Origin: Escherichia whittamii
Lineage (GTDB): Bacteria; Pseudomonadota; Gammaproteobacteria; Enterobacterales; Enterobacteriaceae
Length of the DNA stretch: 64,000 bases
NCBI RefSeq assembly: GCF_014836715.1
Contig: NZ_JACSQI010000006.1
Coordinates: 1 to 64,000, forward strand
Direction of reading: 5' to 3'
A model generated the notes under the pieces. The model searched no databases and was not told the DNA's origin. It was given only the letters and a program-made list of their open reading frames with translations. Each line of letters starts with the position of its first letter. The first letter of the stretch is position 1. The translations under genes were made by a program, and so were the position numbers. Below, in pieces: positions 22,068 to 30,114 of the stretch.

Positions 22068-23801
22068 ATGCATTCCACTGAAGTCCAGACTAAACCCATT
22101 TTTAGCTGGAAAGCCCTGGGTTGGGCACTGCTCTACTTTTGGTTTTTCTCTACCCTGTTACAGGCCATTATCTACATCAGCGGCTACAGCGGCACCAACG
22201 GCATGCGCGACTCTCTGCTGTTCAGTTCGCTGTGGTTGATCCCGGTATTCCTCTTTCCGAAGCGGATTAAAATTATCGCAGCGGTGATCGGCGTAATTCT
22301 GTGGGCAGCCTCTCTGGCAGCGTTGTGTTACTACGTCATCTACGGTCAGGAGTTCTCGCAAAGCGTTCTGTTTGTGATGTTTGAAACCAACACCAACGAA
22401 GCCAGCGAGTACTTAAGCCAATATTTCAGCCTGAAGATTGTGCTTATTGCCCTGGCCTATACGGCGGTGGCCGTGCTGCTGTGGACGCGCCTGCGCCCGG
22501 TCTATATTCCAAAGCCGTGGCGTTATATCGTCTCTTTTGCCCTGCTTTATGGTTTGATTCTGCACCCTATCGCCATGAACACGTTTATCAAACACAAGCC
22601 GTTTGAGAAAACGTTGGATAATCTGGCATCACGCATGGAACCTGCTGCGCCGTGGCAATTTTTGACCGGTTATTATCAGTATCGTCAGCAACTTAACTCA
22701 CTGACGAAGCTACTGAATGAAAATAACGCATTACCGCCGCTGGCTAATTTCAAAGACAAATCGGGTAACGAACCGCGCACCTTAGTGCTGGTGATTGGCG
22801 AATCGACCCAGCGTGGACGCATGAGCTTATATGGCTATCCGCGTGAAACCACGCCGGAACTGGATGCGCTGCATAAAACCGATCCGAATCTGACCGTGTT
22901 TAATAACGTGGTCACATCGCGTCCGTACACCATTGAAATCCTGCAACAGGCGCTGACCTTTGCCAACGAAAAGAACCCGGACCTGTATCTGACACAGCCG
23001 TCGCTGATGAACATGATGAAACAGGCAGGTTATAAAACCTTCTGGATAACCAACCAGCAGACGATGACTGCCCGCAACACCATGCTGACGGTATTTTCGC
23101 GCCAGACCGACAAGCAGTACTACATGAACCAGCAACGTACGCAAAGTGCGCGTGAATACGACACTAACGTGCTGAAGCCATTCCAGGAAGTGCTGAAAGA
23201 CCCGGCACCGAAGAAACTGATCATCGTTCATCTGCTGGGTACGCACATCAAATACAAATACCGTTACCCGGAAAATCAGGGCAAGTTTGATGGCAATACC
23301 GATCATGTGCCGCCGGGATTAAGCGCAGAAGAGCTGGAGTCGTATAACGATTACGACAACGCTAACCTGTATAACGATCACGTGGTTGCCAGCCTGATTA
23401 AAGACTTTAAGGCTGCAGACCCGAACGGTTTTCTGGTTTACTTCTCTGACCACGGTGAAGAGGTTTACGACACGCCTCCACACAAAACTCAGGGACGTAA
23501 CGAAGACAACCCAACGCGCCATATGTACACCATTCCATTCCTGCTGTGGACTTCAGACAAATGGCAGGCGACTCATCCGCGTGATTTCTCGCAGGATGTT
23601 GATCGTAAATACAGCCTGGCGGAACTGATCCACACCTGGTCAGATTTGGCGGGCTTATCTTACGACGGTTACGATCCAACCCGTTCGGTGGTGAACCCGC
23701 AGTTCAAAGAAACCACCCGCTGGATTGGTAACCCGTATAAGAAAAATGCGCTGATCGATTACGACACTCTGCCGTATGGCGATCAGGTGGGTAATCAGTA
23801 A
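22068..23801 (+). CDS. eptC: Phosphoethanolamine transferase EptC (heptose I of lipopolysaccharide core)
   Basis: Adds phosphoethanolamine to the LPS inner core, stabilising the outer membrane. It is 577 aa: about five N-terminal membrane helices (residues 17-190), then a periplasmic sulfatase-fold domain. Active-site motifs are VIGESTQRGRMSLYGY (nucleophile Thr), VTSRPYT, HLLGTH and FSDHGEE. It is also called YijP or CptA. A separate unit with its own promoter after the ppc terminator, followed by a REP pair. Confidence 0.95.
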   Translation: MHSTEVQTKPIFSWKALGWALLYFWFFSTLLQAIIYISGYSGTNGMRDSLLFSSLWLIPVFLFPKRIKIIAAVIGVILWAASLAALCYYVIYGQEFSQSVLFVMFETNTNEASEYLSQYFSLKIVLIALAYTAVAVLLWTRLRPVYIPKPWRYIVSFALLYGLILHPIAMNTFIKHKPFEKTLDNLASRMEPAAPWQFLTGYYQYRQQLNSLTKLLNENNALPPLANFKDKSGNEPRTLVLVIGESTQRGRMSLYGYPRETTPELDALHKTDPNLTVFNNVVTSRPYTIEILQQALTFANEKNPDLYLTQPSLMNMMKQAGYKTFWITNQQTMTARNTMLTVFSRQTDKQYYMNQQRTQSAREYDTNVLKPFQEVLKDPAPKKLIIVHLLGTHIKYKYRYPENQGKFDGNTDHVPPGLSAEELESYNDYDNANLYNDHVVASLIKDFKAADPNGFLVYFSDHGEEVYDTPPHKTQGRNEDNPTRHMYTIPFLLWTSDKWQATHPRDFSQDVDRKYSLAELIHTWSDLAGLSYDGYDPTRSVVNPQFKETTRWIGNPYKKNALIDYDTLPYGDQVGNQ

Positions 23802-23819
23802 TTATCTACCTGGTGCTAT

Positions 23820-23907
23820 TTGCCGGATGCGACGCTTGACGTGTCTTATCCGGCCTACAAATCGCGGCGATACGCCGGATAAGGCGTTTACGCCGCATCC
23901 GGCAATA
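23820..23907. repeat. REP pair (BIME) after eptC
   Basis: Two inverted REPs, TTGCCGGATGCGACGC...ATCCGGCCTAC and TACGCCGGATAAGGCG...CGCATCCGGCA, separated by about 10 bp. They lie 20 bp past the eptC stop. Confidence 0.9.
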
Positions 23908-23941
23908 CAACTGCCGCAATGTTTACATCGAACTCCCATCA

Positions 23942-23968
23942 GGCCACACTTTTCAGGTGGCCTTTTTT
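23942..23968 (+). terminator. eptC intrinsic terminator
   Basis: GGCCAC / GTGGCC stem with a 9-nt loop and a run of six T residues, placed between the REP pair and yijO. Confidence 0.88.
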
Positions 23969-24015
23969 CATAATGCCAGTTACTGTTTTCCCGTCTACAT
24001 ACCTAAGGGAATAAC

Positions 24016-24867
24016 ATGTATCACGACGTCAACTATCTGCTTTCCCACCTGATAAACGGCCCGCTGTCGCTGCACCAGATTTACTTTGCCAGCAGCAATG
24101 GTCTGGTCCCCGATCTCGCATATCAGGTCGATTTTCCACGGCTGGAAATTGTGCTGGAAGGTGAATTTTTTGATACTGGCGCTGGTGCAACGTTAGTTCC
24201 CGGCGATGTACTGTACGTTCCCGCTGGCGGCTGGAACTTCCCACAATGGCAAACACCCGCCACCACCTTTAGCGTGTTATTTGGTAAACAGCAACTCGGT
24301 TTCAGCGTCGTGCAATGGGATGGCAAGCAATATCAAAACCTGGCAAAGCAGCACGTCGCCCGACGCGGTCCACGCATTGGTTCTTTCCTGCTACAAACGC
24401 TCAATGAAATGCAAATGCAGCCGCAGGAACAGCAAACGGCCAGGCTTATCGTCACCAGTCTACTTAGCCACTGCCGTGATTTGCTCGGCAGCCAAATCCA
24501 GACTGCTTCACGCAGCCAGGCACTATTTGAAGCGATTCGTGATTATATCGATGAACGCTATGCCTCCGCGCTCACCCGCGAATCTGTCGCGCAGGCGTTC
24601 TACATTTCGCCCAATTACCTCTCTCACCTGTTTCAAAAAACGGGGGCCATTGGCTTTAACGAATACCTGAATCACACGCGGCTGGAACATGCTAAGACGT
24701 TGCTAAAAGGATATGACCTGAAGGTAAAAGAAGTGGCGCACGCCTGTGGCTTTGTCGACAGCAACTACTTCTGCCGTCTGTTTCGTAAAAACACCGAACG
24801 CTCTCCGTCGGAGTATCGTCGGCAGTACCACAGCCAGTTAACGGAAAAACCGACTACTCCAGAATAA
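24016..24867 (+). CDS. yijO: AraC-family transcriptional regulator YijO
   Basis: 283 aa. An N-terminal cupin-like sensor region (about 1-150) precedes a C-terminal AraC domain with two helix-turn-helix units, at ESVAQAFYISPNYLSHLFQK and VKEVAHACGFVDSNYFCRLF. Its target and effector are unknown. It sits head-to-tail against frwD, with the two 3' ends overlapping by 14 bp. Control of the frw/pfl cluster is a guess from position only. Confidence 0.93.
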   Translation: MYHDVNYLLSHLINGPLSLHQIYFASSNGLVPDLAYQVDFPRLEIVLEGEFFDTGAGATLVPGDVLYVPAGGWNFPQWQTPATTFSVLFGKQQLGFSVVQWDGKQYQNLAKQHVARRGPRIGSFLLQTLNEMQMQPQEQQTARLIVTSLLSHCRDLLGSQIQTASRSQALFEAIRDYIDERYASALTRESVAQAFYISPNYLSHLFQKTGAIGFNEYLNHTRLEHAKTLLKGYDLKVKEVAHACGFVDSNYFCRLFRKNTERSPSEYRRQYHSQLTEKPTTPE

Positions 24868-25195
24868 TATGAGTTTGCTGCGGTGCAGAAAGCACTTTGC
24901 GTACCGCGCTCATTACCCGCTGCGGCTCACGCAGAAAAGCGTAGATACCACATTGCACATAGCGACAGTGCTCAAATCGCTCGGCACCGGAAAGCTCAAT
25001 ATCCGTAATCAACAACGCGACATCCGCCCGACGAATATCCTCGTCCGCTAAACGATTCTCCGTTCCCAGCGCGCCCTGAGTTTCGATGCTGACGCCCCAC
25101 TTCTCTAGCTGGCATAACTTTTCCAGCCGCTCTGCCGCCATATAAGTATGCGCCACGCCGCTCACGCAGGCGGTTACTGCCACCAGGTATGCCAT
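24854..25195 (-). CDS. frwD: PTS fructose-like EIIB component FrwD
   Basis: 113 aa. Phosphorylation Cys10 lies in AVTACVSGVAHTYMAAE, the fructose-family EIIB signature. It passes phosphate from an EIIA domain to the sugar at EIIC in the inner membrane. A second EIIB (FrwB) lies in the same cluster, so one may be specialised or redundant. The start at MAYLVAV is preferred to the upstream Met at 25258 because the family begins there. It begins immediately after the pflC stop. Confidence 0.93.
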   Translation of the reverse strand: MAYLVAVTACVSGVAHTYMAAERLEKLCQLEKWGVSIETQGALGTENRLADEDIRRADVALLITDIELSGAERFEHCRYVQCGIYAFLREPQRVMSAVRKVLSAPQQTHIILE

Positions 25196-25196
25196 T

Positions 25197-26075
25197 TTAA
25201 CCTCCCACGGTAACCTCAAATCCGGCCCGTTCTGCCATTTCGCGCATCGTTGCCACATCGGCTGACGACGGCGCAGAAACCTCTTTCATTGACCATGTTT
25301 TCCCCAGCAGGCGGTATTTCGGTTCGCCGTACTGATGAAACGGCAACAGGTGGATCTGCCTGATATTCAGCGGGATCAGCACGTCCAGCGCCTGCTGCAT
25401 ATTCTCTCTGCTGAGGGTATAACCTGGAATGAGCGGCAATCGCGGGATCACGTTGACACCTTCGCTTACCAATAAACGCAAATTCTCCAGTACGCGTGGC
25501 AGGTTCATCTTCACCACATCCCGCGCCTGAGTCGCGTCCATAATTTTTAAATCGAACAACACTTCATCGCACAATTTTGCCAGCGGTAACAGTTTGCTGG
25601 CAGGCGCGTCTCCGGCTGTTTCGATGGCACATGACACGCCCCACAGCCGAAGTCGCTGTAAAAAACGGGTCGCAAATTCCACCTGCATTAACACTTCGCC
25701 GCCAGAAAGCGTGACGCCGCCGCCGGACGTGCGAAAGAAAATGTCATCTTTCATCACTTCCCGCTCCAGCGCGTCGAGGCTGATATCGCGGCCAATGCGT
25801 TCAAACGCGCCGGACGGGCATTCATCCGCATCGCGCAAACATTTTGCGCAGTGCAGACATTTCGCCTCTCTGCGCACCGTCTGAATTTTGCCGGAGATCG
25901 ACTCCGGATTAGCACACCACGGGCAAAGATGCGGGCAGCCTTTAAAAAAGACCACCGTGCGGATGCCCTCGCCGTCATTCAGTGAATAACGCTGAATGTT
26001 GAAAATGCGCGCCACATCATCGCGGCGCGTTTCCACAACGTTACAGCTGATGCGCTGTCCGGCGGATGATGTCAT
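25197..26075 (-). CDS. pflC: Glycyl-radical enzyme activase (radical SAM) PflC
   Basis: Activates the partner glycyl-radical enzyme PflD by hydrogen abstraction with S-adenosylmethionine. The start MTSSAGQRIS gives 292 aa. The radical-SAM cluster motif is FKGCPHLCPWC, followed by a ferredoxin-like insert with clustered cysteines (CLHCAKCLRDADEC), as in activases of the dehydratase/decarboxylase type. SGGEVLMQ is the SAM-binding GGE region. The gene overlaps the pflD 3' end by 35 bp. Both proteins are oxygen-sensitive, so the function is anaerobic. Confidence 0.93.
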   Translation of the reverse strand: MTSSAGQRISCNVVETRRDDVARIFNIQRYSLNDGEGIRTVVFFKGCPHLCPWCANPESISGKIQTVRREAKCLHCAKCLRDADECPSGAFERIGRDISLDALEREVMKDDIFFRTSGGGVTLSGGEVLMQVEFATRFLQRLRLWGVSCAIETAGDAPASKLLPLAKLCDEVLFDLKIMDATQARDVVKMNLPRVLENLRLLVSEGVNVIPRLPLIPGYTLSRENMQQALDVLIPLNIRQIHLLPFHQYGEPKYRLLGKTWSMKEVSAPSSADVATMREMAERAGFEVTVGG

Positions 26076-28338
26076 CCTGGATCTCCTTCGACAGTTCGAC
26101 AAAGAAGGCGCTGTATCCGGCAACGCGCACCACCAGCCCGGCATAGTCCTGTGGGCGCAACTGAGCTTCTCGCAACGTGTCGGCATTCACCACGTTAAAC
26201 TGAATATGCTGCAACTTAAGCTGGGTAAATGCCCGTAAGAAGTCGGCTAGTTTGCGTAATCCCGCTTCTCCTTCCAGGGTCGCCGGAGTGAATTTCACGT
26301 TCAGTAATGTACCGTTAGAAAGCAGCGTGTTATCGAGCTTACTGACAGATTTCAGTACCGCCGTTGGCCCTTGTGCGTCCTGGCCCAGCATGGGTGACAA
26401 GCCGCCGTCTGCCAGTTGTTCCCCGGCAAAACGACCGTCTGGCGTCGCGCCAACCACCGATCCCAACGGGACGTGAGCAGAAACGGTATACGACCCCGGC
26501 GTGAAGTAGCCGCCGCGCGGGTTCTGGTATTTTTCCACTTCTTTGCAGTAGTGACGCAATAGTTCGGCGCTGATGTTATCCACCTCGTCGATATCGTTGC
26601 CGTATTTCTCAAAGCGGTTAATTAAGCGAGCGCGCACTTTTTCGCCTTCTGGCGTTGCGAAGTTGGCTTTTAATACCGACAGTAATTCGTCAAAACTTAA
26701 ACGCTGTTGATCAAAAACCATCCCTTTCAACGCATGGAGAGAATCGCTCAGGTTAGCGATACCGATCCCCTGTACGCCGGAGAAGTTATAACGCGCGCCG
26801 CCATCGGTAATATCGCGGCCTTTTTCCAGACAATCGCTGATAAACGACGAGAGCAGCGGTACAGGCGCCCAGTCACGGTGACCGATATCGCAAATATTGC
26901 TGCCTTCAACCATCAGGGTGATGTAGTGGCTGATCTTGGCGCGGATCTGCTCCAGCAAATCTTCATAACTCAGCGCGGCATTGCCTTCATTTTCATGCAG
27001 ACAGATTTCCATCACTTTCAGCAGGTTAAACATTGCAATGTCGTGCAGACCGTAGGTTCTGCCAGGAATAGACAACTCCACGCAACCGACCACGGAATAG
27101 TCGCGCGCATCTTCGAGCGAAACGCCACGGTTGAGGAACGCTGGCACCACGACTTCATCATTGAAGATTTGCGGAATACCGGTGCCGAGGCGGATGGTTT
27201 CTGCAGTTTTCATCAGGAACGGCATGTCGATCAAGGCGTTAGTGCGCACACCCAGGTTCGGTTGCGGTAATTGCACGCTTTGATAGGCGTCGAGGCAGAG
27301 GAACGAAAGCACGTTCACCGCACTACGTCCGTTTTCCGTTAAACCGCCGAGCAGTGCGGTATAACCAGTTGGGAATCCTGCGAAATAACGCGCGCTACTG
27401 GTAGAGCGTAACAGCACGATGTCGTTGCATTTCACCCATAAAGATTCGAGCAGTTCTTTCAGGAACGCAGGATCTTCCCCCTGGGTTAATGATGCCTGAT
27501 AGAACGGCAACATGTACTGGTCGAAGCGTCCTAACGACAGCGAACTGGCGTTGGATTCGTATTGCAGAATGATGTTCATGTACCAGAACAACTGGCACGC
27601 CTGCCAGAACGTCTGCGGCTTATGTTGCGCGTTATGGCGGGAGATCTCCGCAATAGTCAACAGTTCTTCACGACGCTGGGCATCTGTGCAGTTTGCCGCC
27701 ATCGTTTCTGCCAGTTCGGCGTAACGCAAAATGTGTTTCTGCGAAGCTTCGAGCAATAACAGCGCCGCCTGATAAAAGTGATTCTCCGGTTGTTGCTGAC
27801 AATGTTGCTGCATCTGCGCCACCAGCTCACCCAGCCCGTGATTCAGCAGGCGCGGATAATCAATAATGATATGCCCCTGGCCTTTATCCGTCTGGTTGAT
27901 GCTGAAAATCTGCGTGCTGGTCGCGGCTTTTACTTCATCCGTCATCTGCCCGTTGATGAAATCTTTCATCGAACGTTTTTCCCAGTACGGGAACAACTCT
28001 TCGCGGTAGATACGTTTGTCTTCTTCGCTAATAGCGAAACGGTCCTGCGGACGCGTCGGGAACTGGTCCAACTCTTTCAGCAACCAGTAAGGGTCCATTT
28101 CGGGCGACATAATCCCGGCGCGCGGTTTTACGGTGCGGTTCCCGGCAATCAGTTCTTCATCACGAATCGAAATTTCAACGTGTTCCAGGATATACGCTGT
28201 GGCTTTTGCCCGACGAATAATTACCGGTTCGCCTTCGGTTTGCTTATGGCTGGCGGTATAAAGCAGCGCCCGCTCCAGCGAGATTTCACGGGTATTGGCA
28301 AACAGCGCAGTTTTAAGGCGAGAGATACGATTCGTCAT
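26041..28338 (-). CDS. pflD: Glycyl-radical enzyme PflD (annotated formate acetyltransferase 2, probably not a true PFL)
   Basis: 765 aa. The C-terminal glycyl-radical motif is RVAGYSAFF with Gly741. The active-site Cys419 sits in VVGCVELS, a Cys-x-Glu arrangement seen in glycerol/diol dehydratase-type and related lyases. Genuine pyruvate formate-lyase has two adjacent cysteines. The reaction is therefore more likely an eliminase than pyruvate cleavage, but the substrate is unknown. It is encoded with its activase pflC and with a fructose-type PTS. Confidence 0.92.
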   Translation of the reverse strand: MTNRISRLKTALFANTREISLERALLYTASHKQTEGEPVIIRRAKATAYILEHVEISIRDEELIAGNRTVKPRAGIMSPEMDPYWLLKELDQFPTRPQDRFAISEEDKRIYREELFPYWEKRSMKDFINGQMTDEVKAATSTQIFSINQTDKGQGHIIIDYPRLLNHGLGELVAQMQQHCQQQPENHFYQAALLLLEASQKHILRYAELAETMAANCTDAQRREELLTIAEISRHNAQHKPQTFWQACQLFWYMNIILQYESNASSLSLGRFDQYMLPFYQASLTQGEDPAFLKELLESLWVKCNDIVLLRSTSSARYFAGFPTGYTALLGGLTENGRSAVNVLSFLCLDAYQSVQLPQPNLGVRTNALIDMPFLMKTAETIRLGTGIPQIFNDEVVVPAFLNRGVSLEDARDYSVVGCVELSIPGRTYGLHDIAMFNLLKVMEICLHENEGNAALSYEDLLEQIRAKISHYITLMVEGSNICDIGHRDWAPVPLLSSFISDCLEKGRDITDGGARYNFSGVQGIGIANLSDSLHALKGMVFDQQRLSFDELLSVLKANFATPEGEKVRARLINRFEKYGNDIDEVDNISAELLRHYCKEVEKYQNPRGGYFTPGSYTVSAHVPLGSVVGATPDGRFAGEQLADGGLSPMLGQDAQGPTAVLKSVSKLDNTLLSNGTLLNVKFTPATLEGEAGLRKLADFLRAFTQLKLQHIQFNVVNADTLREAQLRPQDYAGLVVRVAGYSAFFVELSKEIQDDIIRRTAHQL

Positions 28339-28363
28339 GAGGAACTCCTGTAGGGGAAAAACA

Positions 28364-28385
28364 AGCCCGCCGTTTCAGGCGGGCT
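28364..28385 (-). terminator. Intercistronic hairpin between frwB and pflD
   Basis: AGCCCGCC / GGCGGGCT, an 8-bp GC stem with a 6-nt loop. On the minus strand a T-rich run follows (TTGTTTTT). It lies in the 53-bp gap after frwB and looks like a partial terminator that would lower pflD/pflC/frwD relative to frwCB. Confidence 0.75.
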
Positions 28386-28391
28386 AAAAAC

Positions 28392-28712
28392 TTAAGCAGT
28401 CTGTGCCAGATGGGCTTCGATTTTGTTCATAATGGCTTCAGCGCGTTTTACCGCGTCGCTGATGTTGACACGCACGATAGTCTTGCCTGCAAAACGCTCT
28501 TCAAACTTGATCCCGATATCTTTGGTCAGAATCACCATATCGGCACTTTCTACGTCTTCAGCGGTCAGTTCATTTTCCAGACCGATCGAGCCCTGGGTTT
28601 CTACTTTCACTTCCCAGCCTTTCGCTTTCGCGGCGCTTTCCAGCGCCTCTGCCGCCATATAGGTATGGGCAACACCTGAAGGACATGCGGTTACTGCAAT
28701 AATTTTCGTCAT
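28392..28712 (-). CDS. frwB: PTS fructose-like EIIB component FrwB
   Basis: 106 aa with phosphorylation Cys10 in AVTACPSGVAHTYMAAE. Cytoplasmic partner of the FrwC channel, lying 14 bp downstream of frwC. It is phosphorylated through the multidomain protein PtsA encoded divergently. Confidence 0.95.
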   Translation of the reverse strand: MTKIIAVTACPSGVAHTYMAAEALESAAKAKGWEVKVETQGSIGLENELTAEDVESADMVILTKDIGIKFEERFAGKTIVRVNISDAVKRAEAIMNKIEAHLAQTA

Positions 28713-28726
28713 GGCTCGTTCCTCAA

Positions 28727-29806
28727 TTAATTAATTTCAAAATCCAGTTCCAGGTCGTCTTCCTTCTCAGCAGTCGAAGACCCATTTTTACGCGCCAGAC
28801 TTTTCAGCACGTTTACGCAGATTGCCGTTGCTACAGCCCCGACAGCCACTGCTGCGATGTACCCCAGCTTGCCGTCAACCACCGGCAGCACAATCAGACC
28901 ACCCCAGCCTGCATAGCACTGCGCACCGACCATTGCTGCAGTCACCGTGCCACAGACAGTCCCCACCATAATGGAAGGAATGACACGCAACGGATCGGCC
29001 GCAGCGAAAGGAATCGCCCCTTCGGTGACGCCAACACAGCCCATTACCAGTGCCGCTTTACCGGTTTCACGCTCTTCCGCAGAGAAATTTTTGCGGCCAA
29101 TTAGCGTCGCCAGCCCCATACCCAGCGGTGGAACACAGATCCCCACGGCAGCAATGGCCACCACGGTATAAACGCCCTGAGCAACGCAAATCAGCATGAA
29201 CGCATAGGCCACTTTATTCACCGGACCGCCCATATCGAACGCCAGCATCAGTCCCATGATCACCGCCAGCATAACAATGCTGCCCTGCTGCATCCCCTGA
29301 AGCCACTGGGTCAGACTATTGGTCAACGCACCCACCGGCTCGCCCAGCCCCCACATCATGACGCCTGCGGTAATCAGTGTGCCGACGATCGGAATGATGA
29401 AGATGGGCATGACAGAGCGCAAAACTTTATGCACCGGAATTTTCTTCAGGTAATGCACCACGATACCGCCGATAATTCCGGCGATCAGCGCGCCAAAGAA
29501 GCCCGCACCAAAGCTGTTACCAACCCAGGCACCGATAGCGCACGGGGCCAGCGCAGAGCGTTCTGCAATGGAATAACCGATGTACGCCGCGAGAAAAGGC
29601 ACCATCAACGTCAAACCTGCAACACCGATATCAAACAGTTTTTTCAGATTCGGATCGGCTACGGCATCCGGCACCGCGCCCTTGCCGTACAACATGACGG
29701 AAACCGCCAGCAAAATACCGCCCGATACCACGAAGGGGATCATGTGTGAAACGCCCGTCATTAAGTGCTGACGGGTATTTTTCAGGATCTGCACCAACTC
29801 ATTCAT
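28727..29806 (-). CDS. frwC: PTS fructose-like permease EIIC component FrwC
   Basis: 359 aa with about ten hydrophobic segments, the sugar channel of the frw PTS. It shows the fructose-family features GVSHMIPFVVSGG at the N-terminus, GGPVNKVAYAF in mid-protein and GVTEGAIPFAAADPLR near residue 260. The sugar is not known. First gene of the frwC-frwB-pflD-pflC-frwD unit. Confidence 0.95.
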   Translation of the reverse strand: MNELVQILKNTRQHLMTGVSHMIPFVVSGGILLAVSVMLYGKGAVPDAVADPNLKKLFDIGVAGLTLMVPFLAAYIGYSIAERSALAPCAIGAWVGNSFGAGFFGALIAGIIGGIVVHYLKKIPVHKVLRSVMPIFIIPIVGTLITAGVMMWGLGEPVGALTNSLTQWLQGMQQGSIVMLAVIMGLMLAFDMGGPVNKVAYAFMLICVAQGVYTVVAIAAVGICVPPLGMGLATLIGRKNFSAEERETGKAALVMGCVGVTEGAIPFAAADPLRVIPSIMVGTVCGTVTAAMVGAQCYAGWGGLIVLPVVDGKLGYIAAVAVGAVATAICVNVLKSLARKNGSSTAEKEDDLELDFEIN

Positions 29807-30114
29807 AAGTCGCTCCCAGGCTTACCCAAGCCTATGTCCATATTTTTGATGGGAGAAACAATAGGCAATAGCAAGCAGGTCAAACAGTGGATAAAAAGGC
29901 CATTTACTGGATTTTTGTAATGTCAGTACAAAAATGCGATCCGCCTCATAACTTGCGTTAACTCGGAATCATGCCGGAGTGGCGCGTCTTGTGAGACGCG
30001 TCGCAAATTGGCGGTTACATTACATTTGTCCAGCTTTTGGCAGATTTGTCACATGGCAGGCCGTTGCCATGCGCTCTTATCCTGTAAACAGAAAACCGTA
30101 CCGGGAGAAAGGCA
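29807..30114. other. Divergent control region frwC / ptsA
   Basis: This 308-bp gap holds both promoters. A GC stem GCGTCT-TGTG-AGACGC (about 29984-29999) is the only clear inverted repeat. I see no consensus CRP site. Nothing in it codes for protein. Confidence 0.5.

Noticed and set aside
26707-28353. Two long plus-strand frames (187 and 191 codons) opposite pflD
   Set aside because: Antisense shadows of pflD, with no plausible start signals or recognisable domains.
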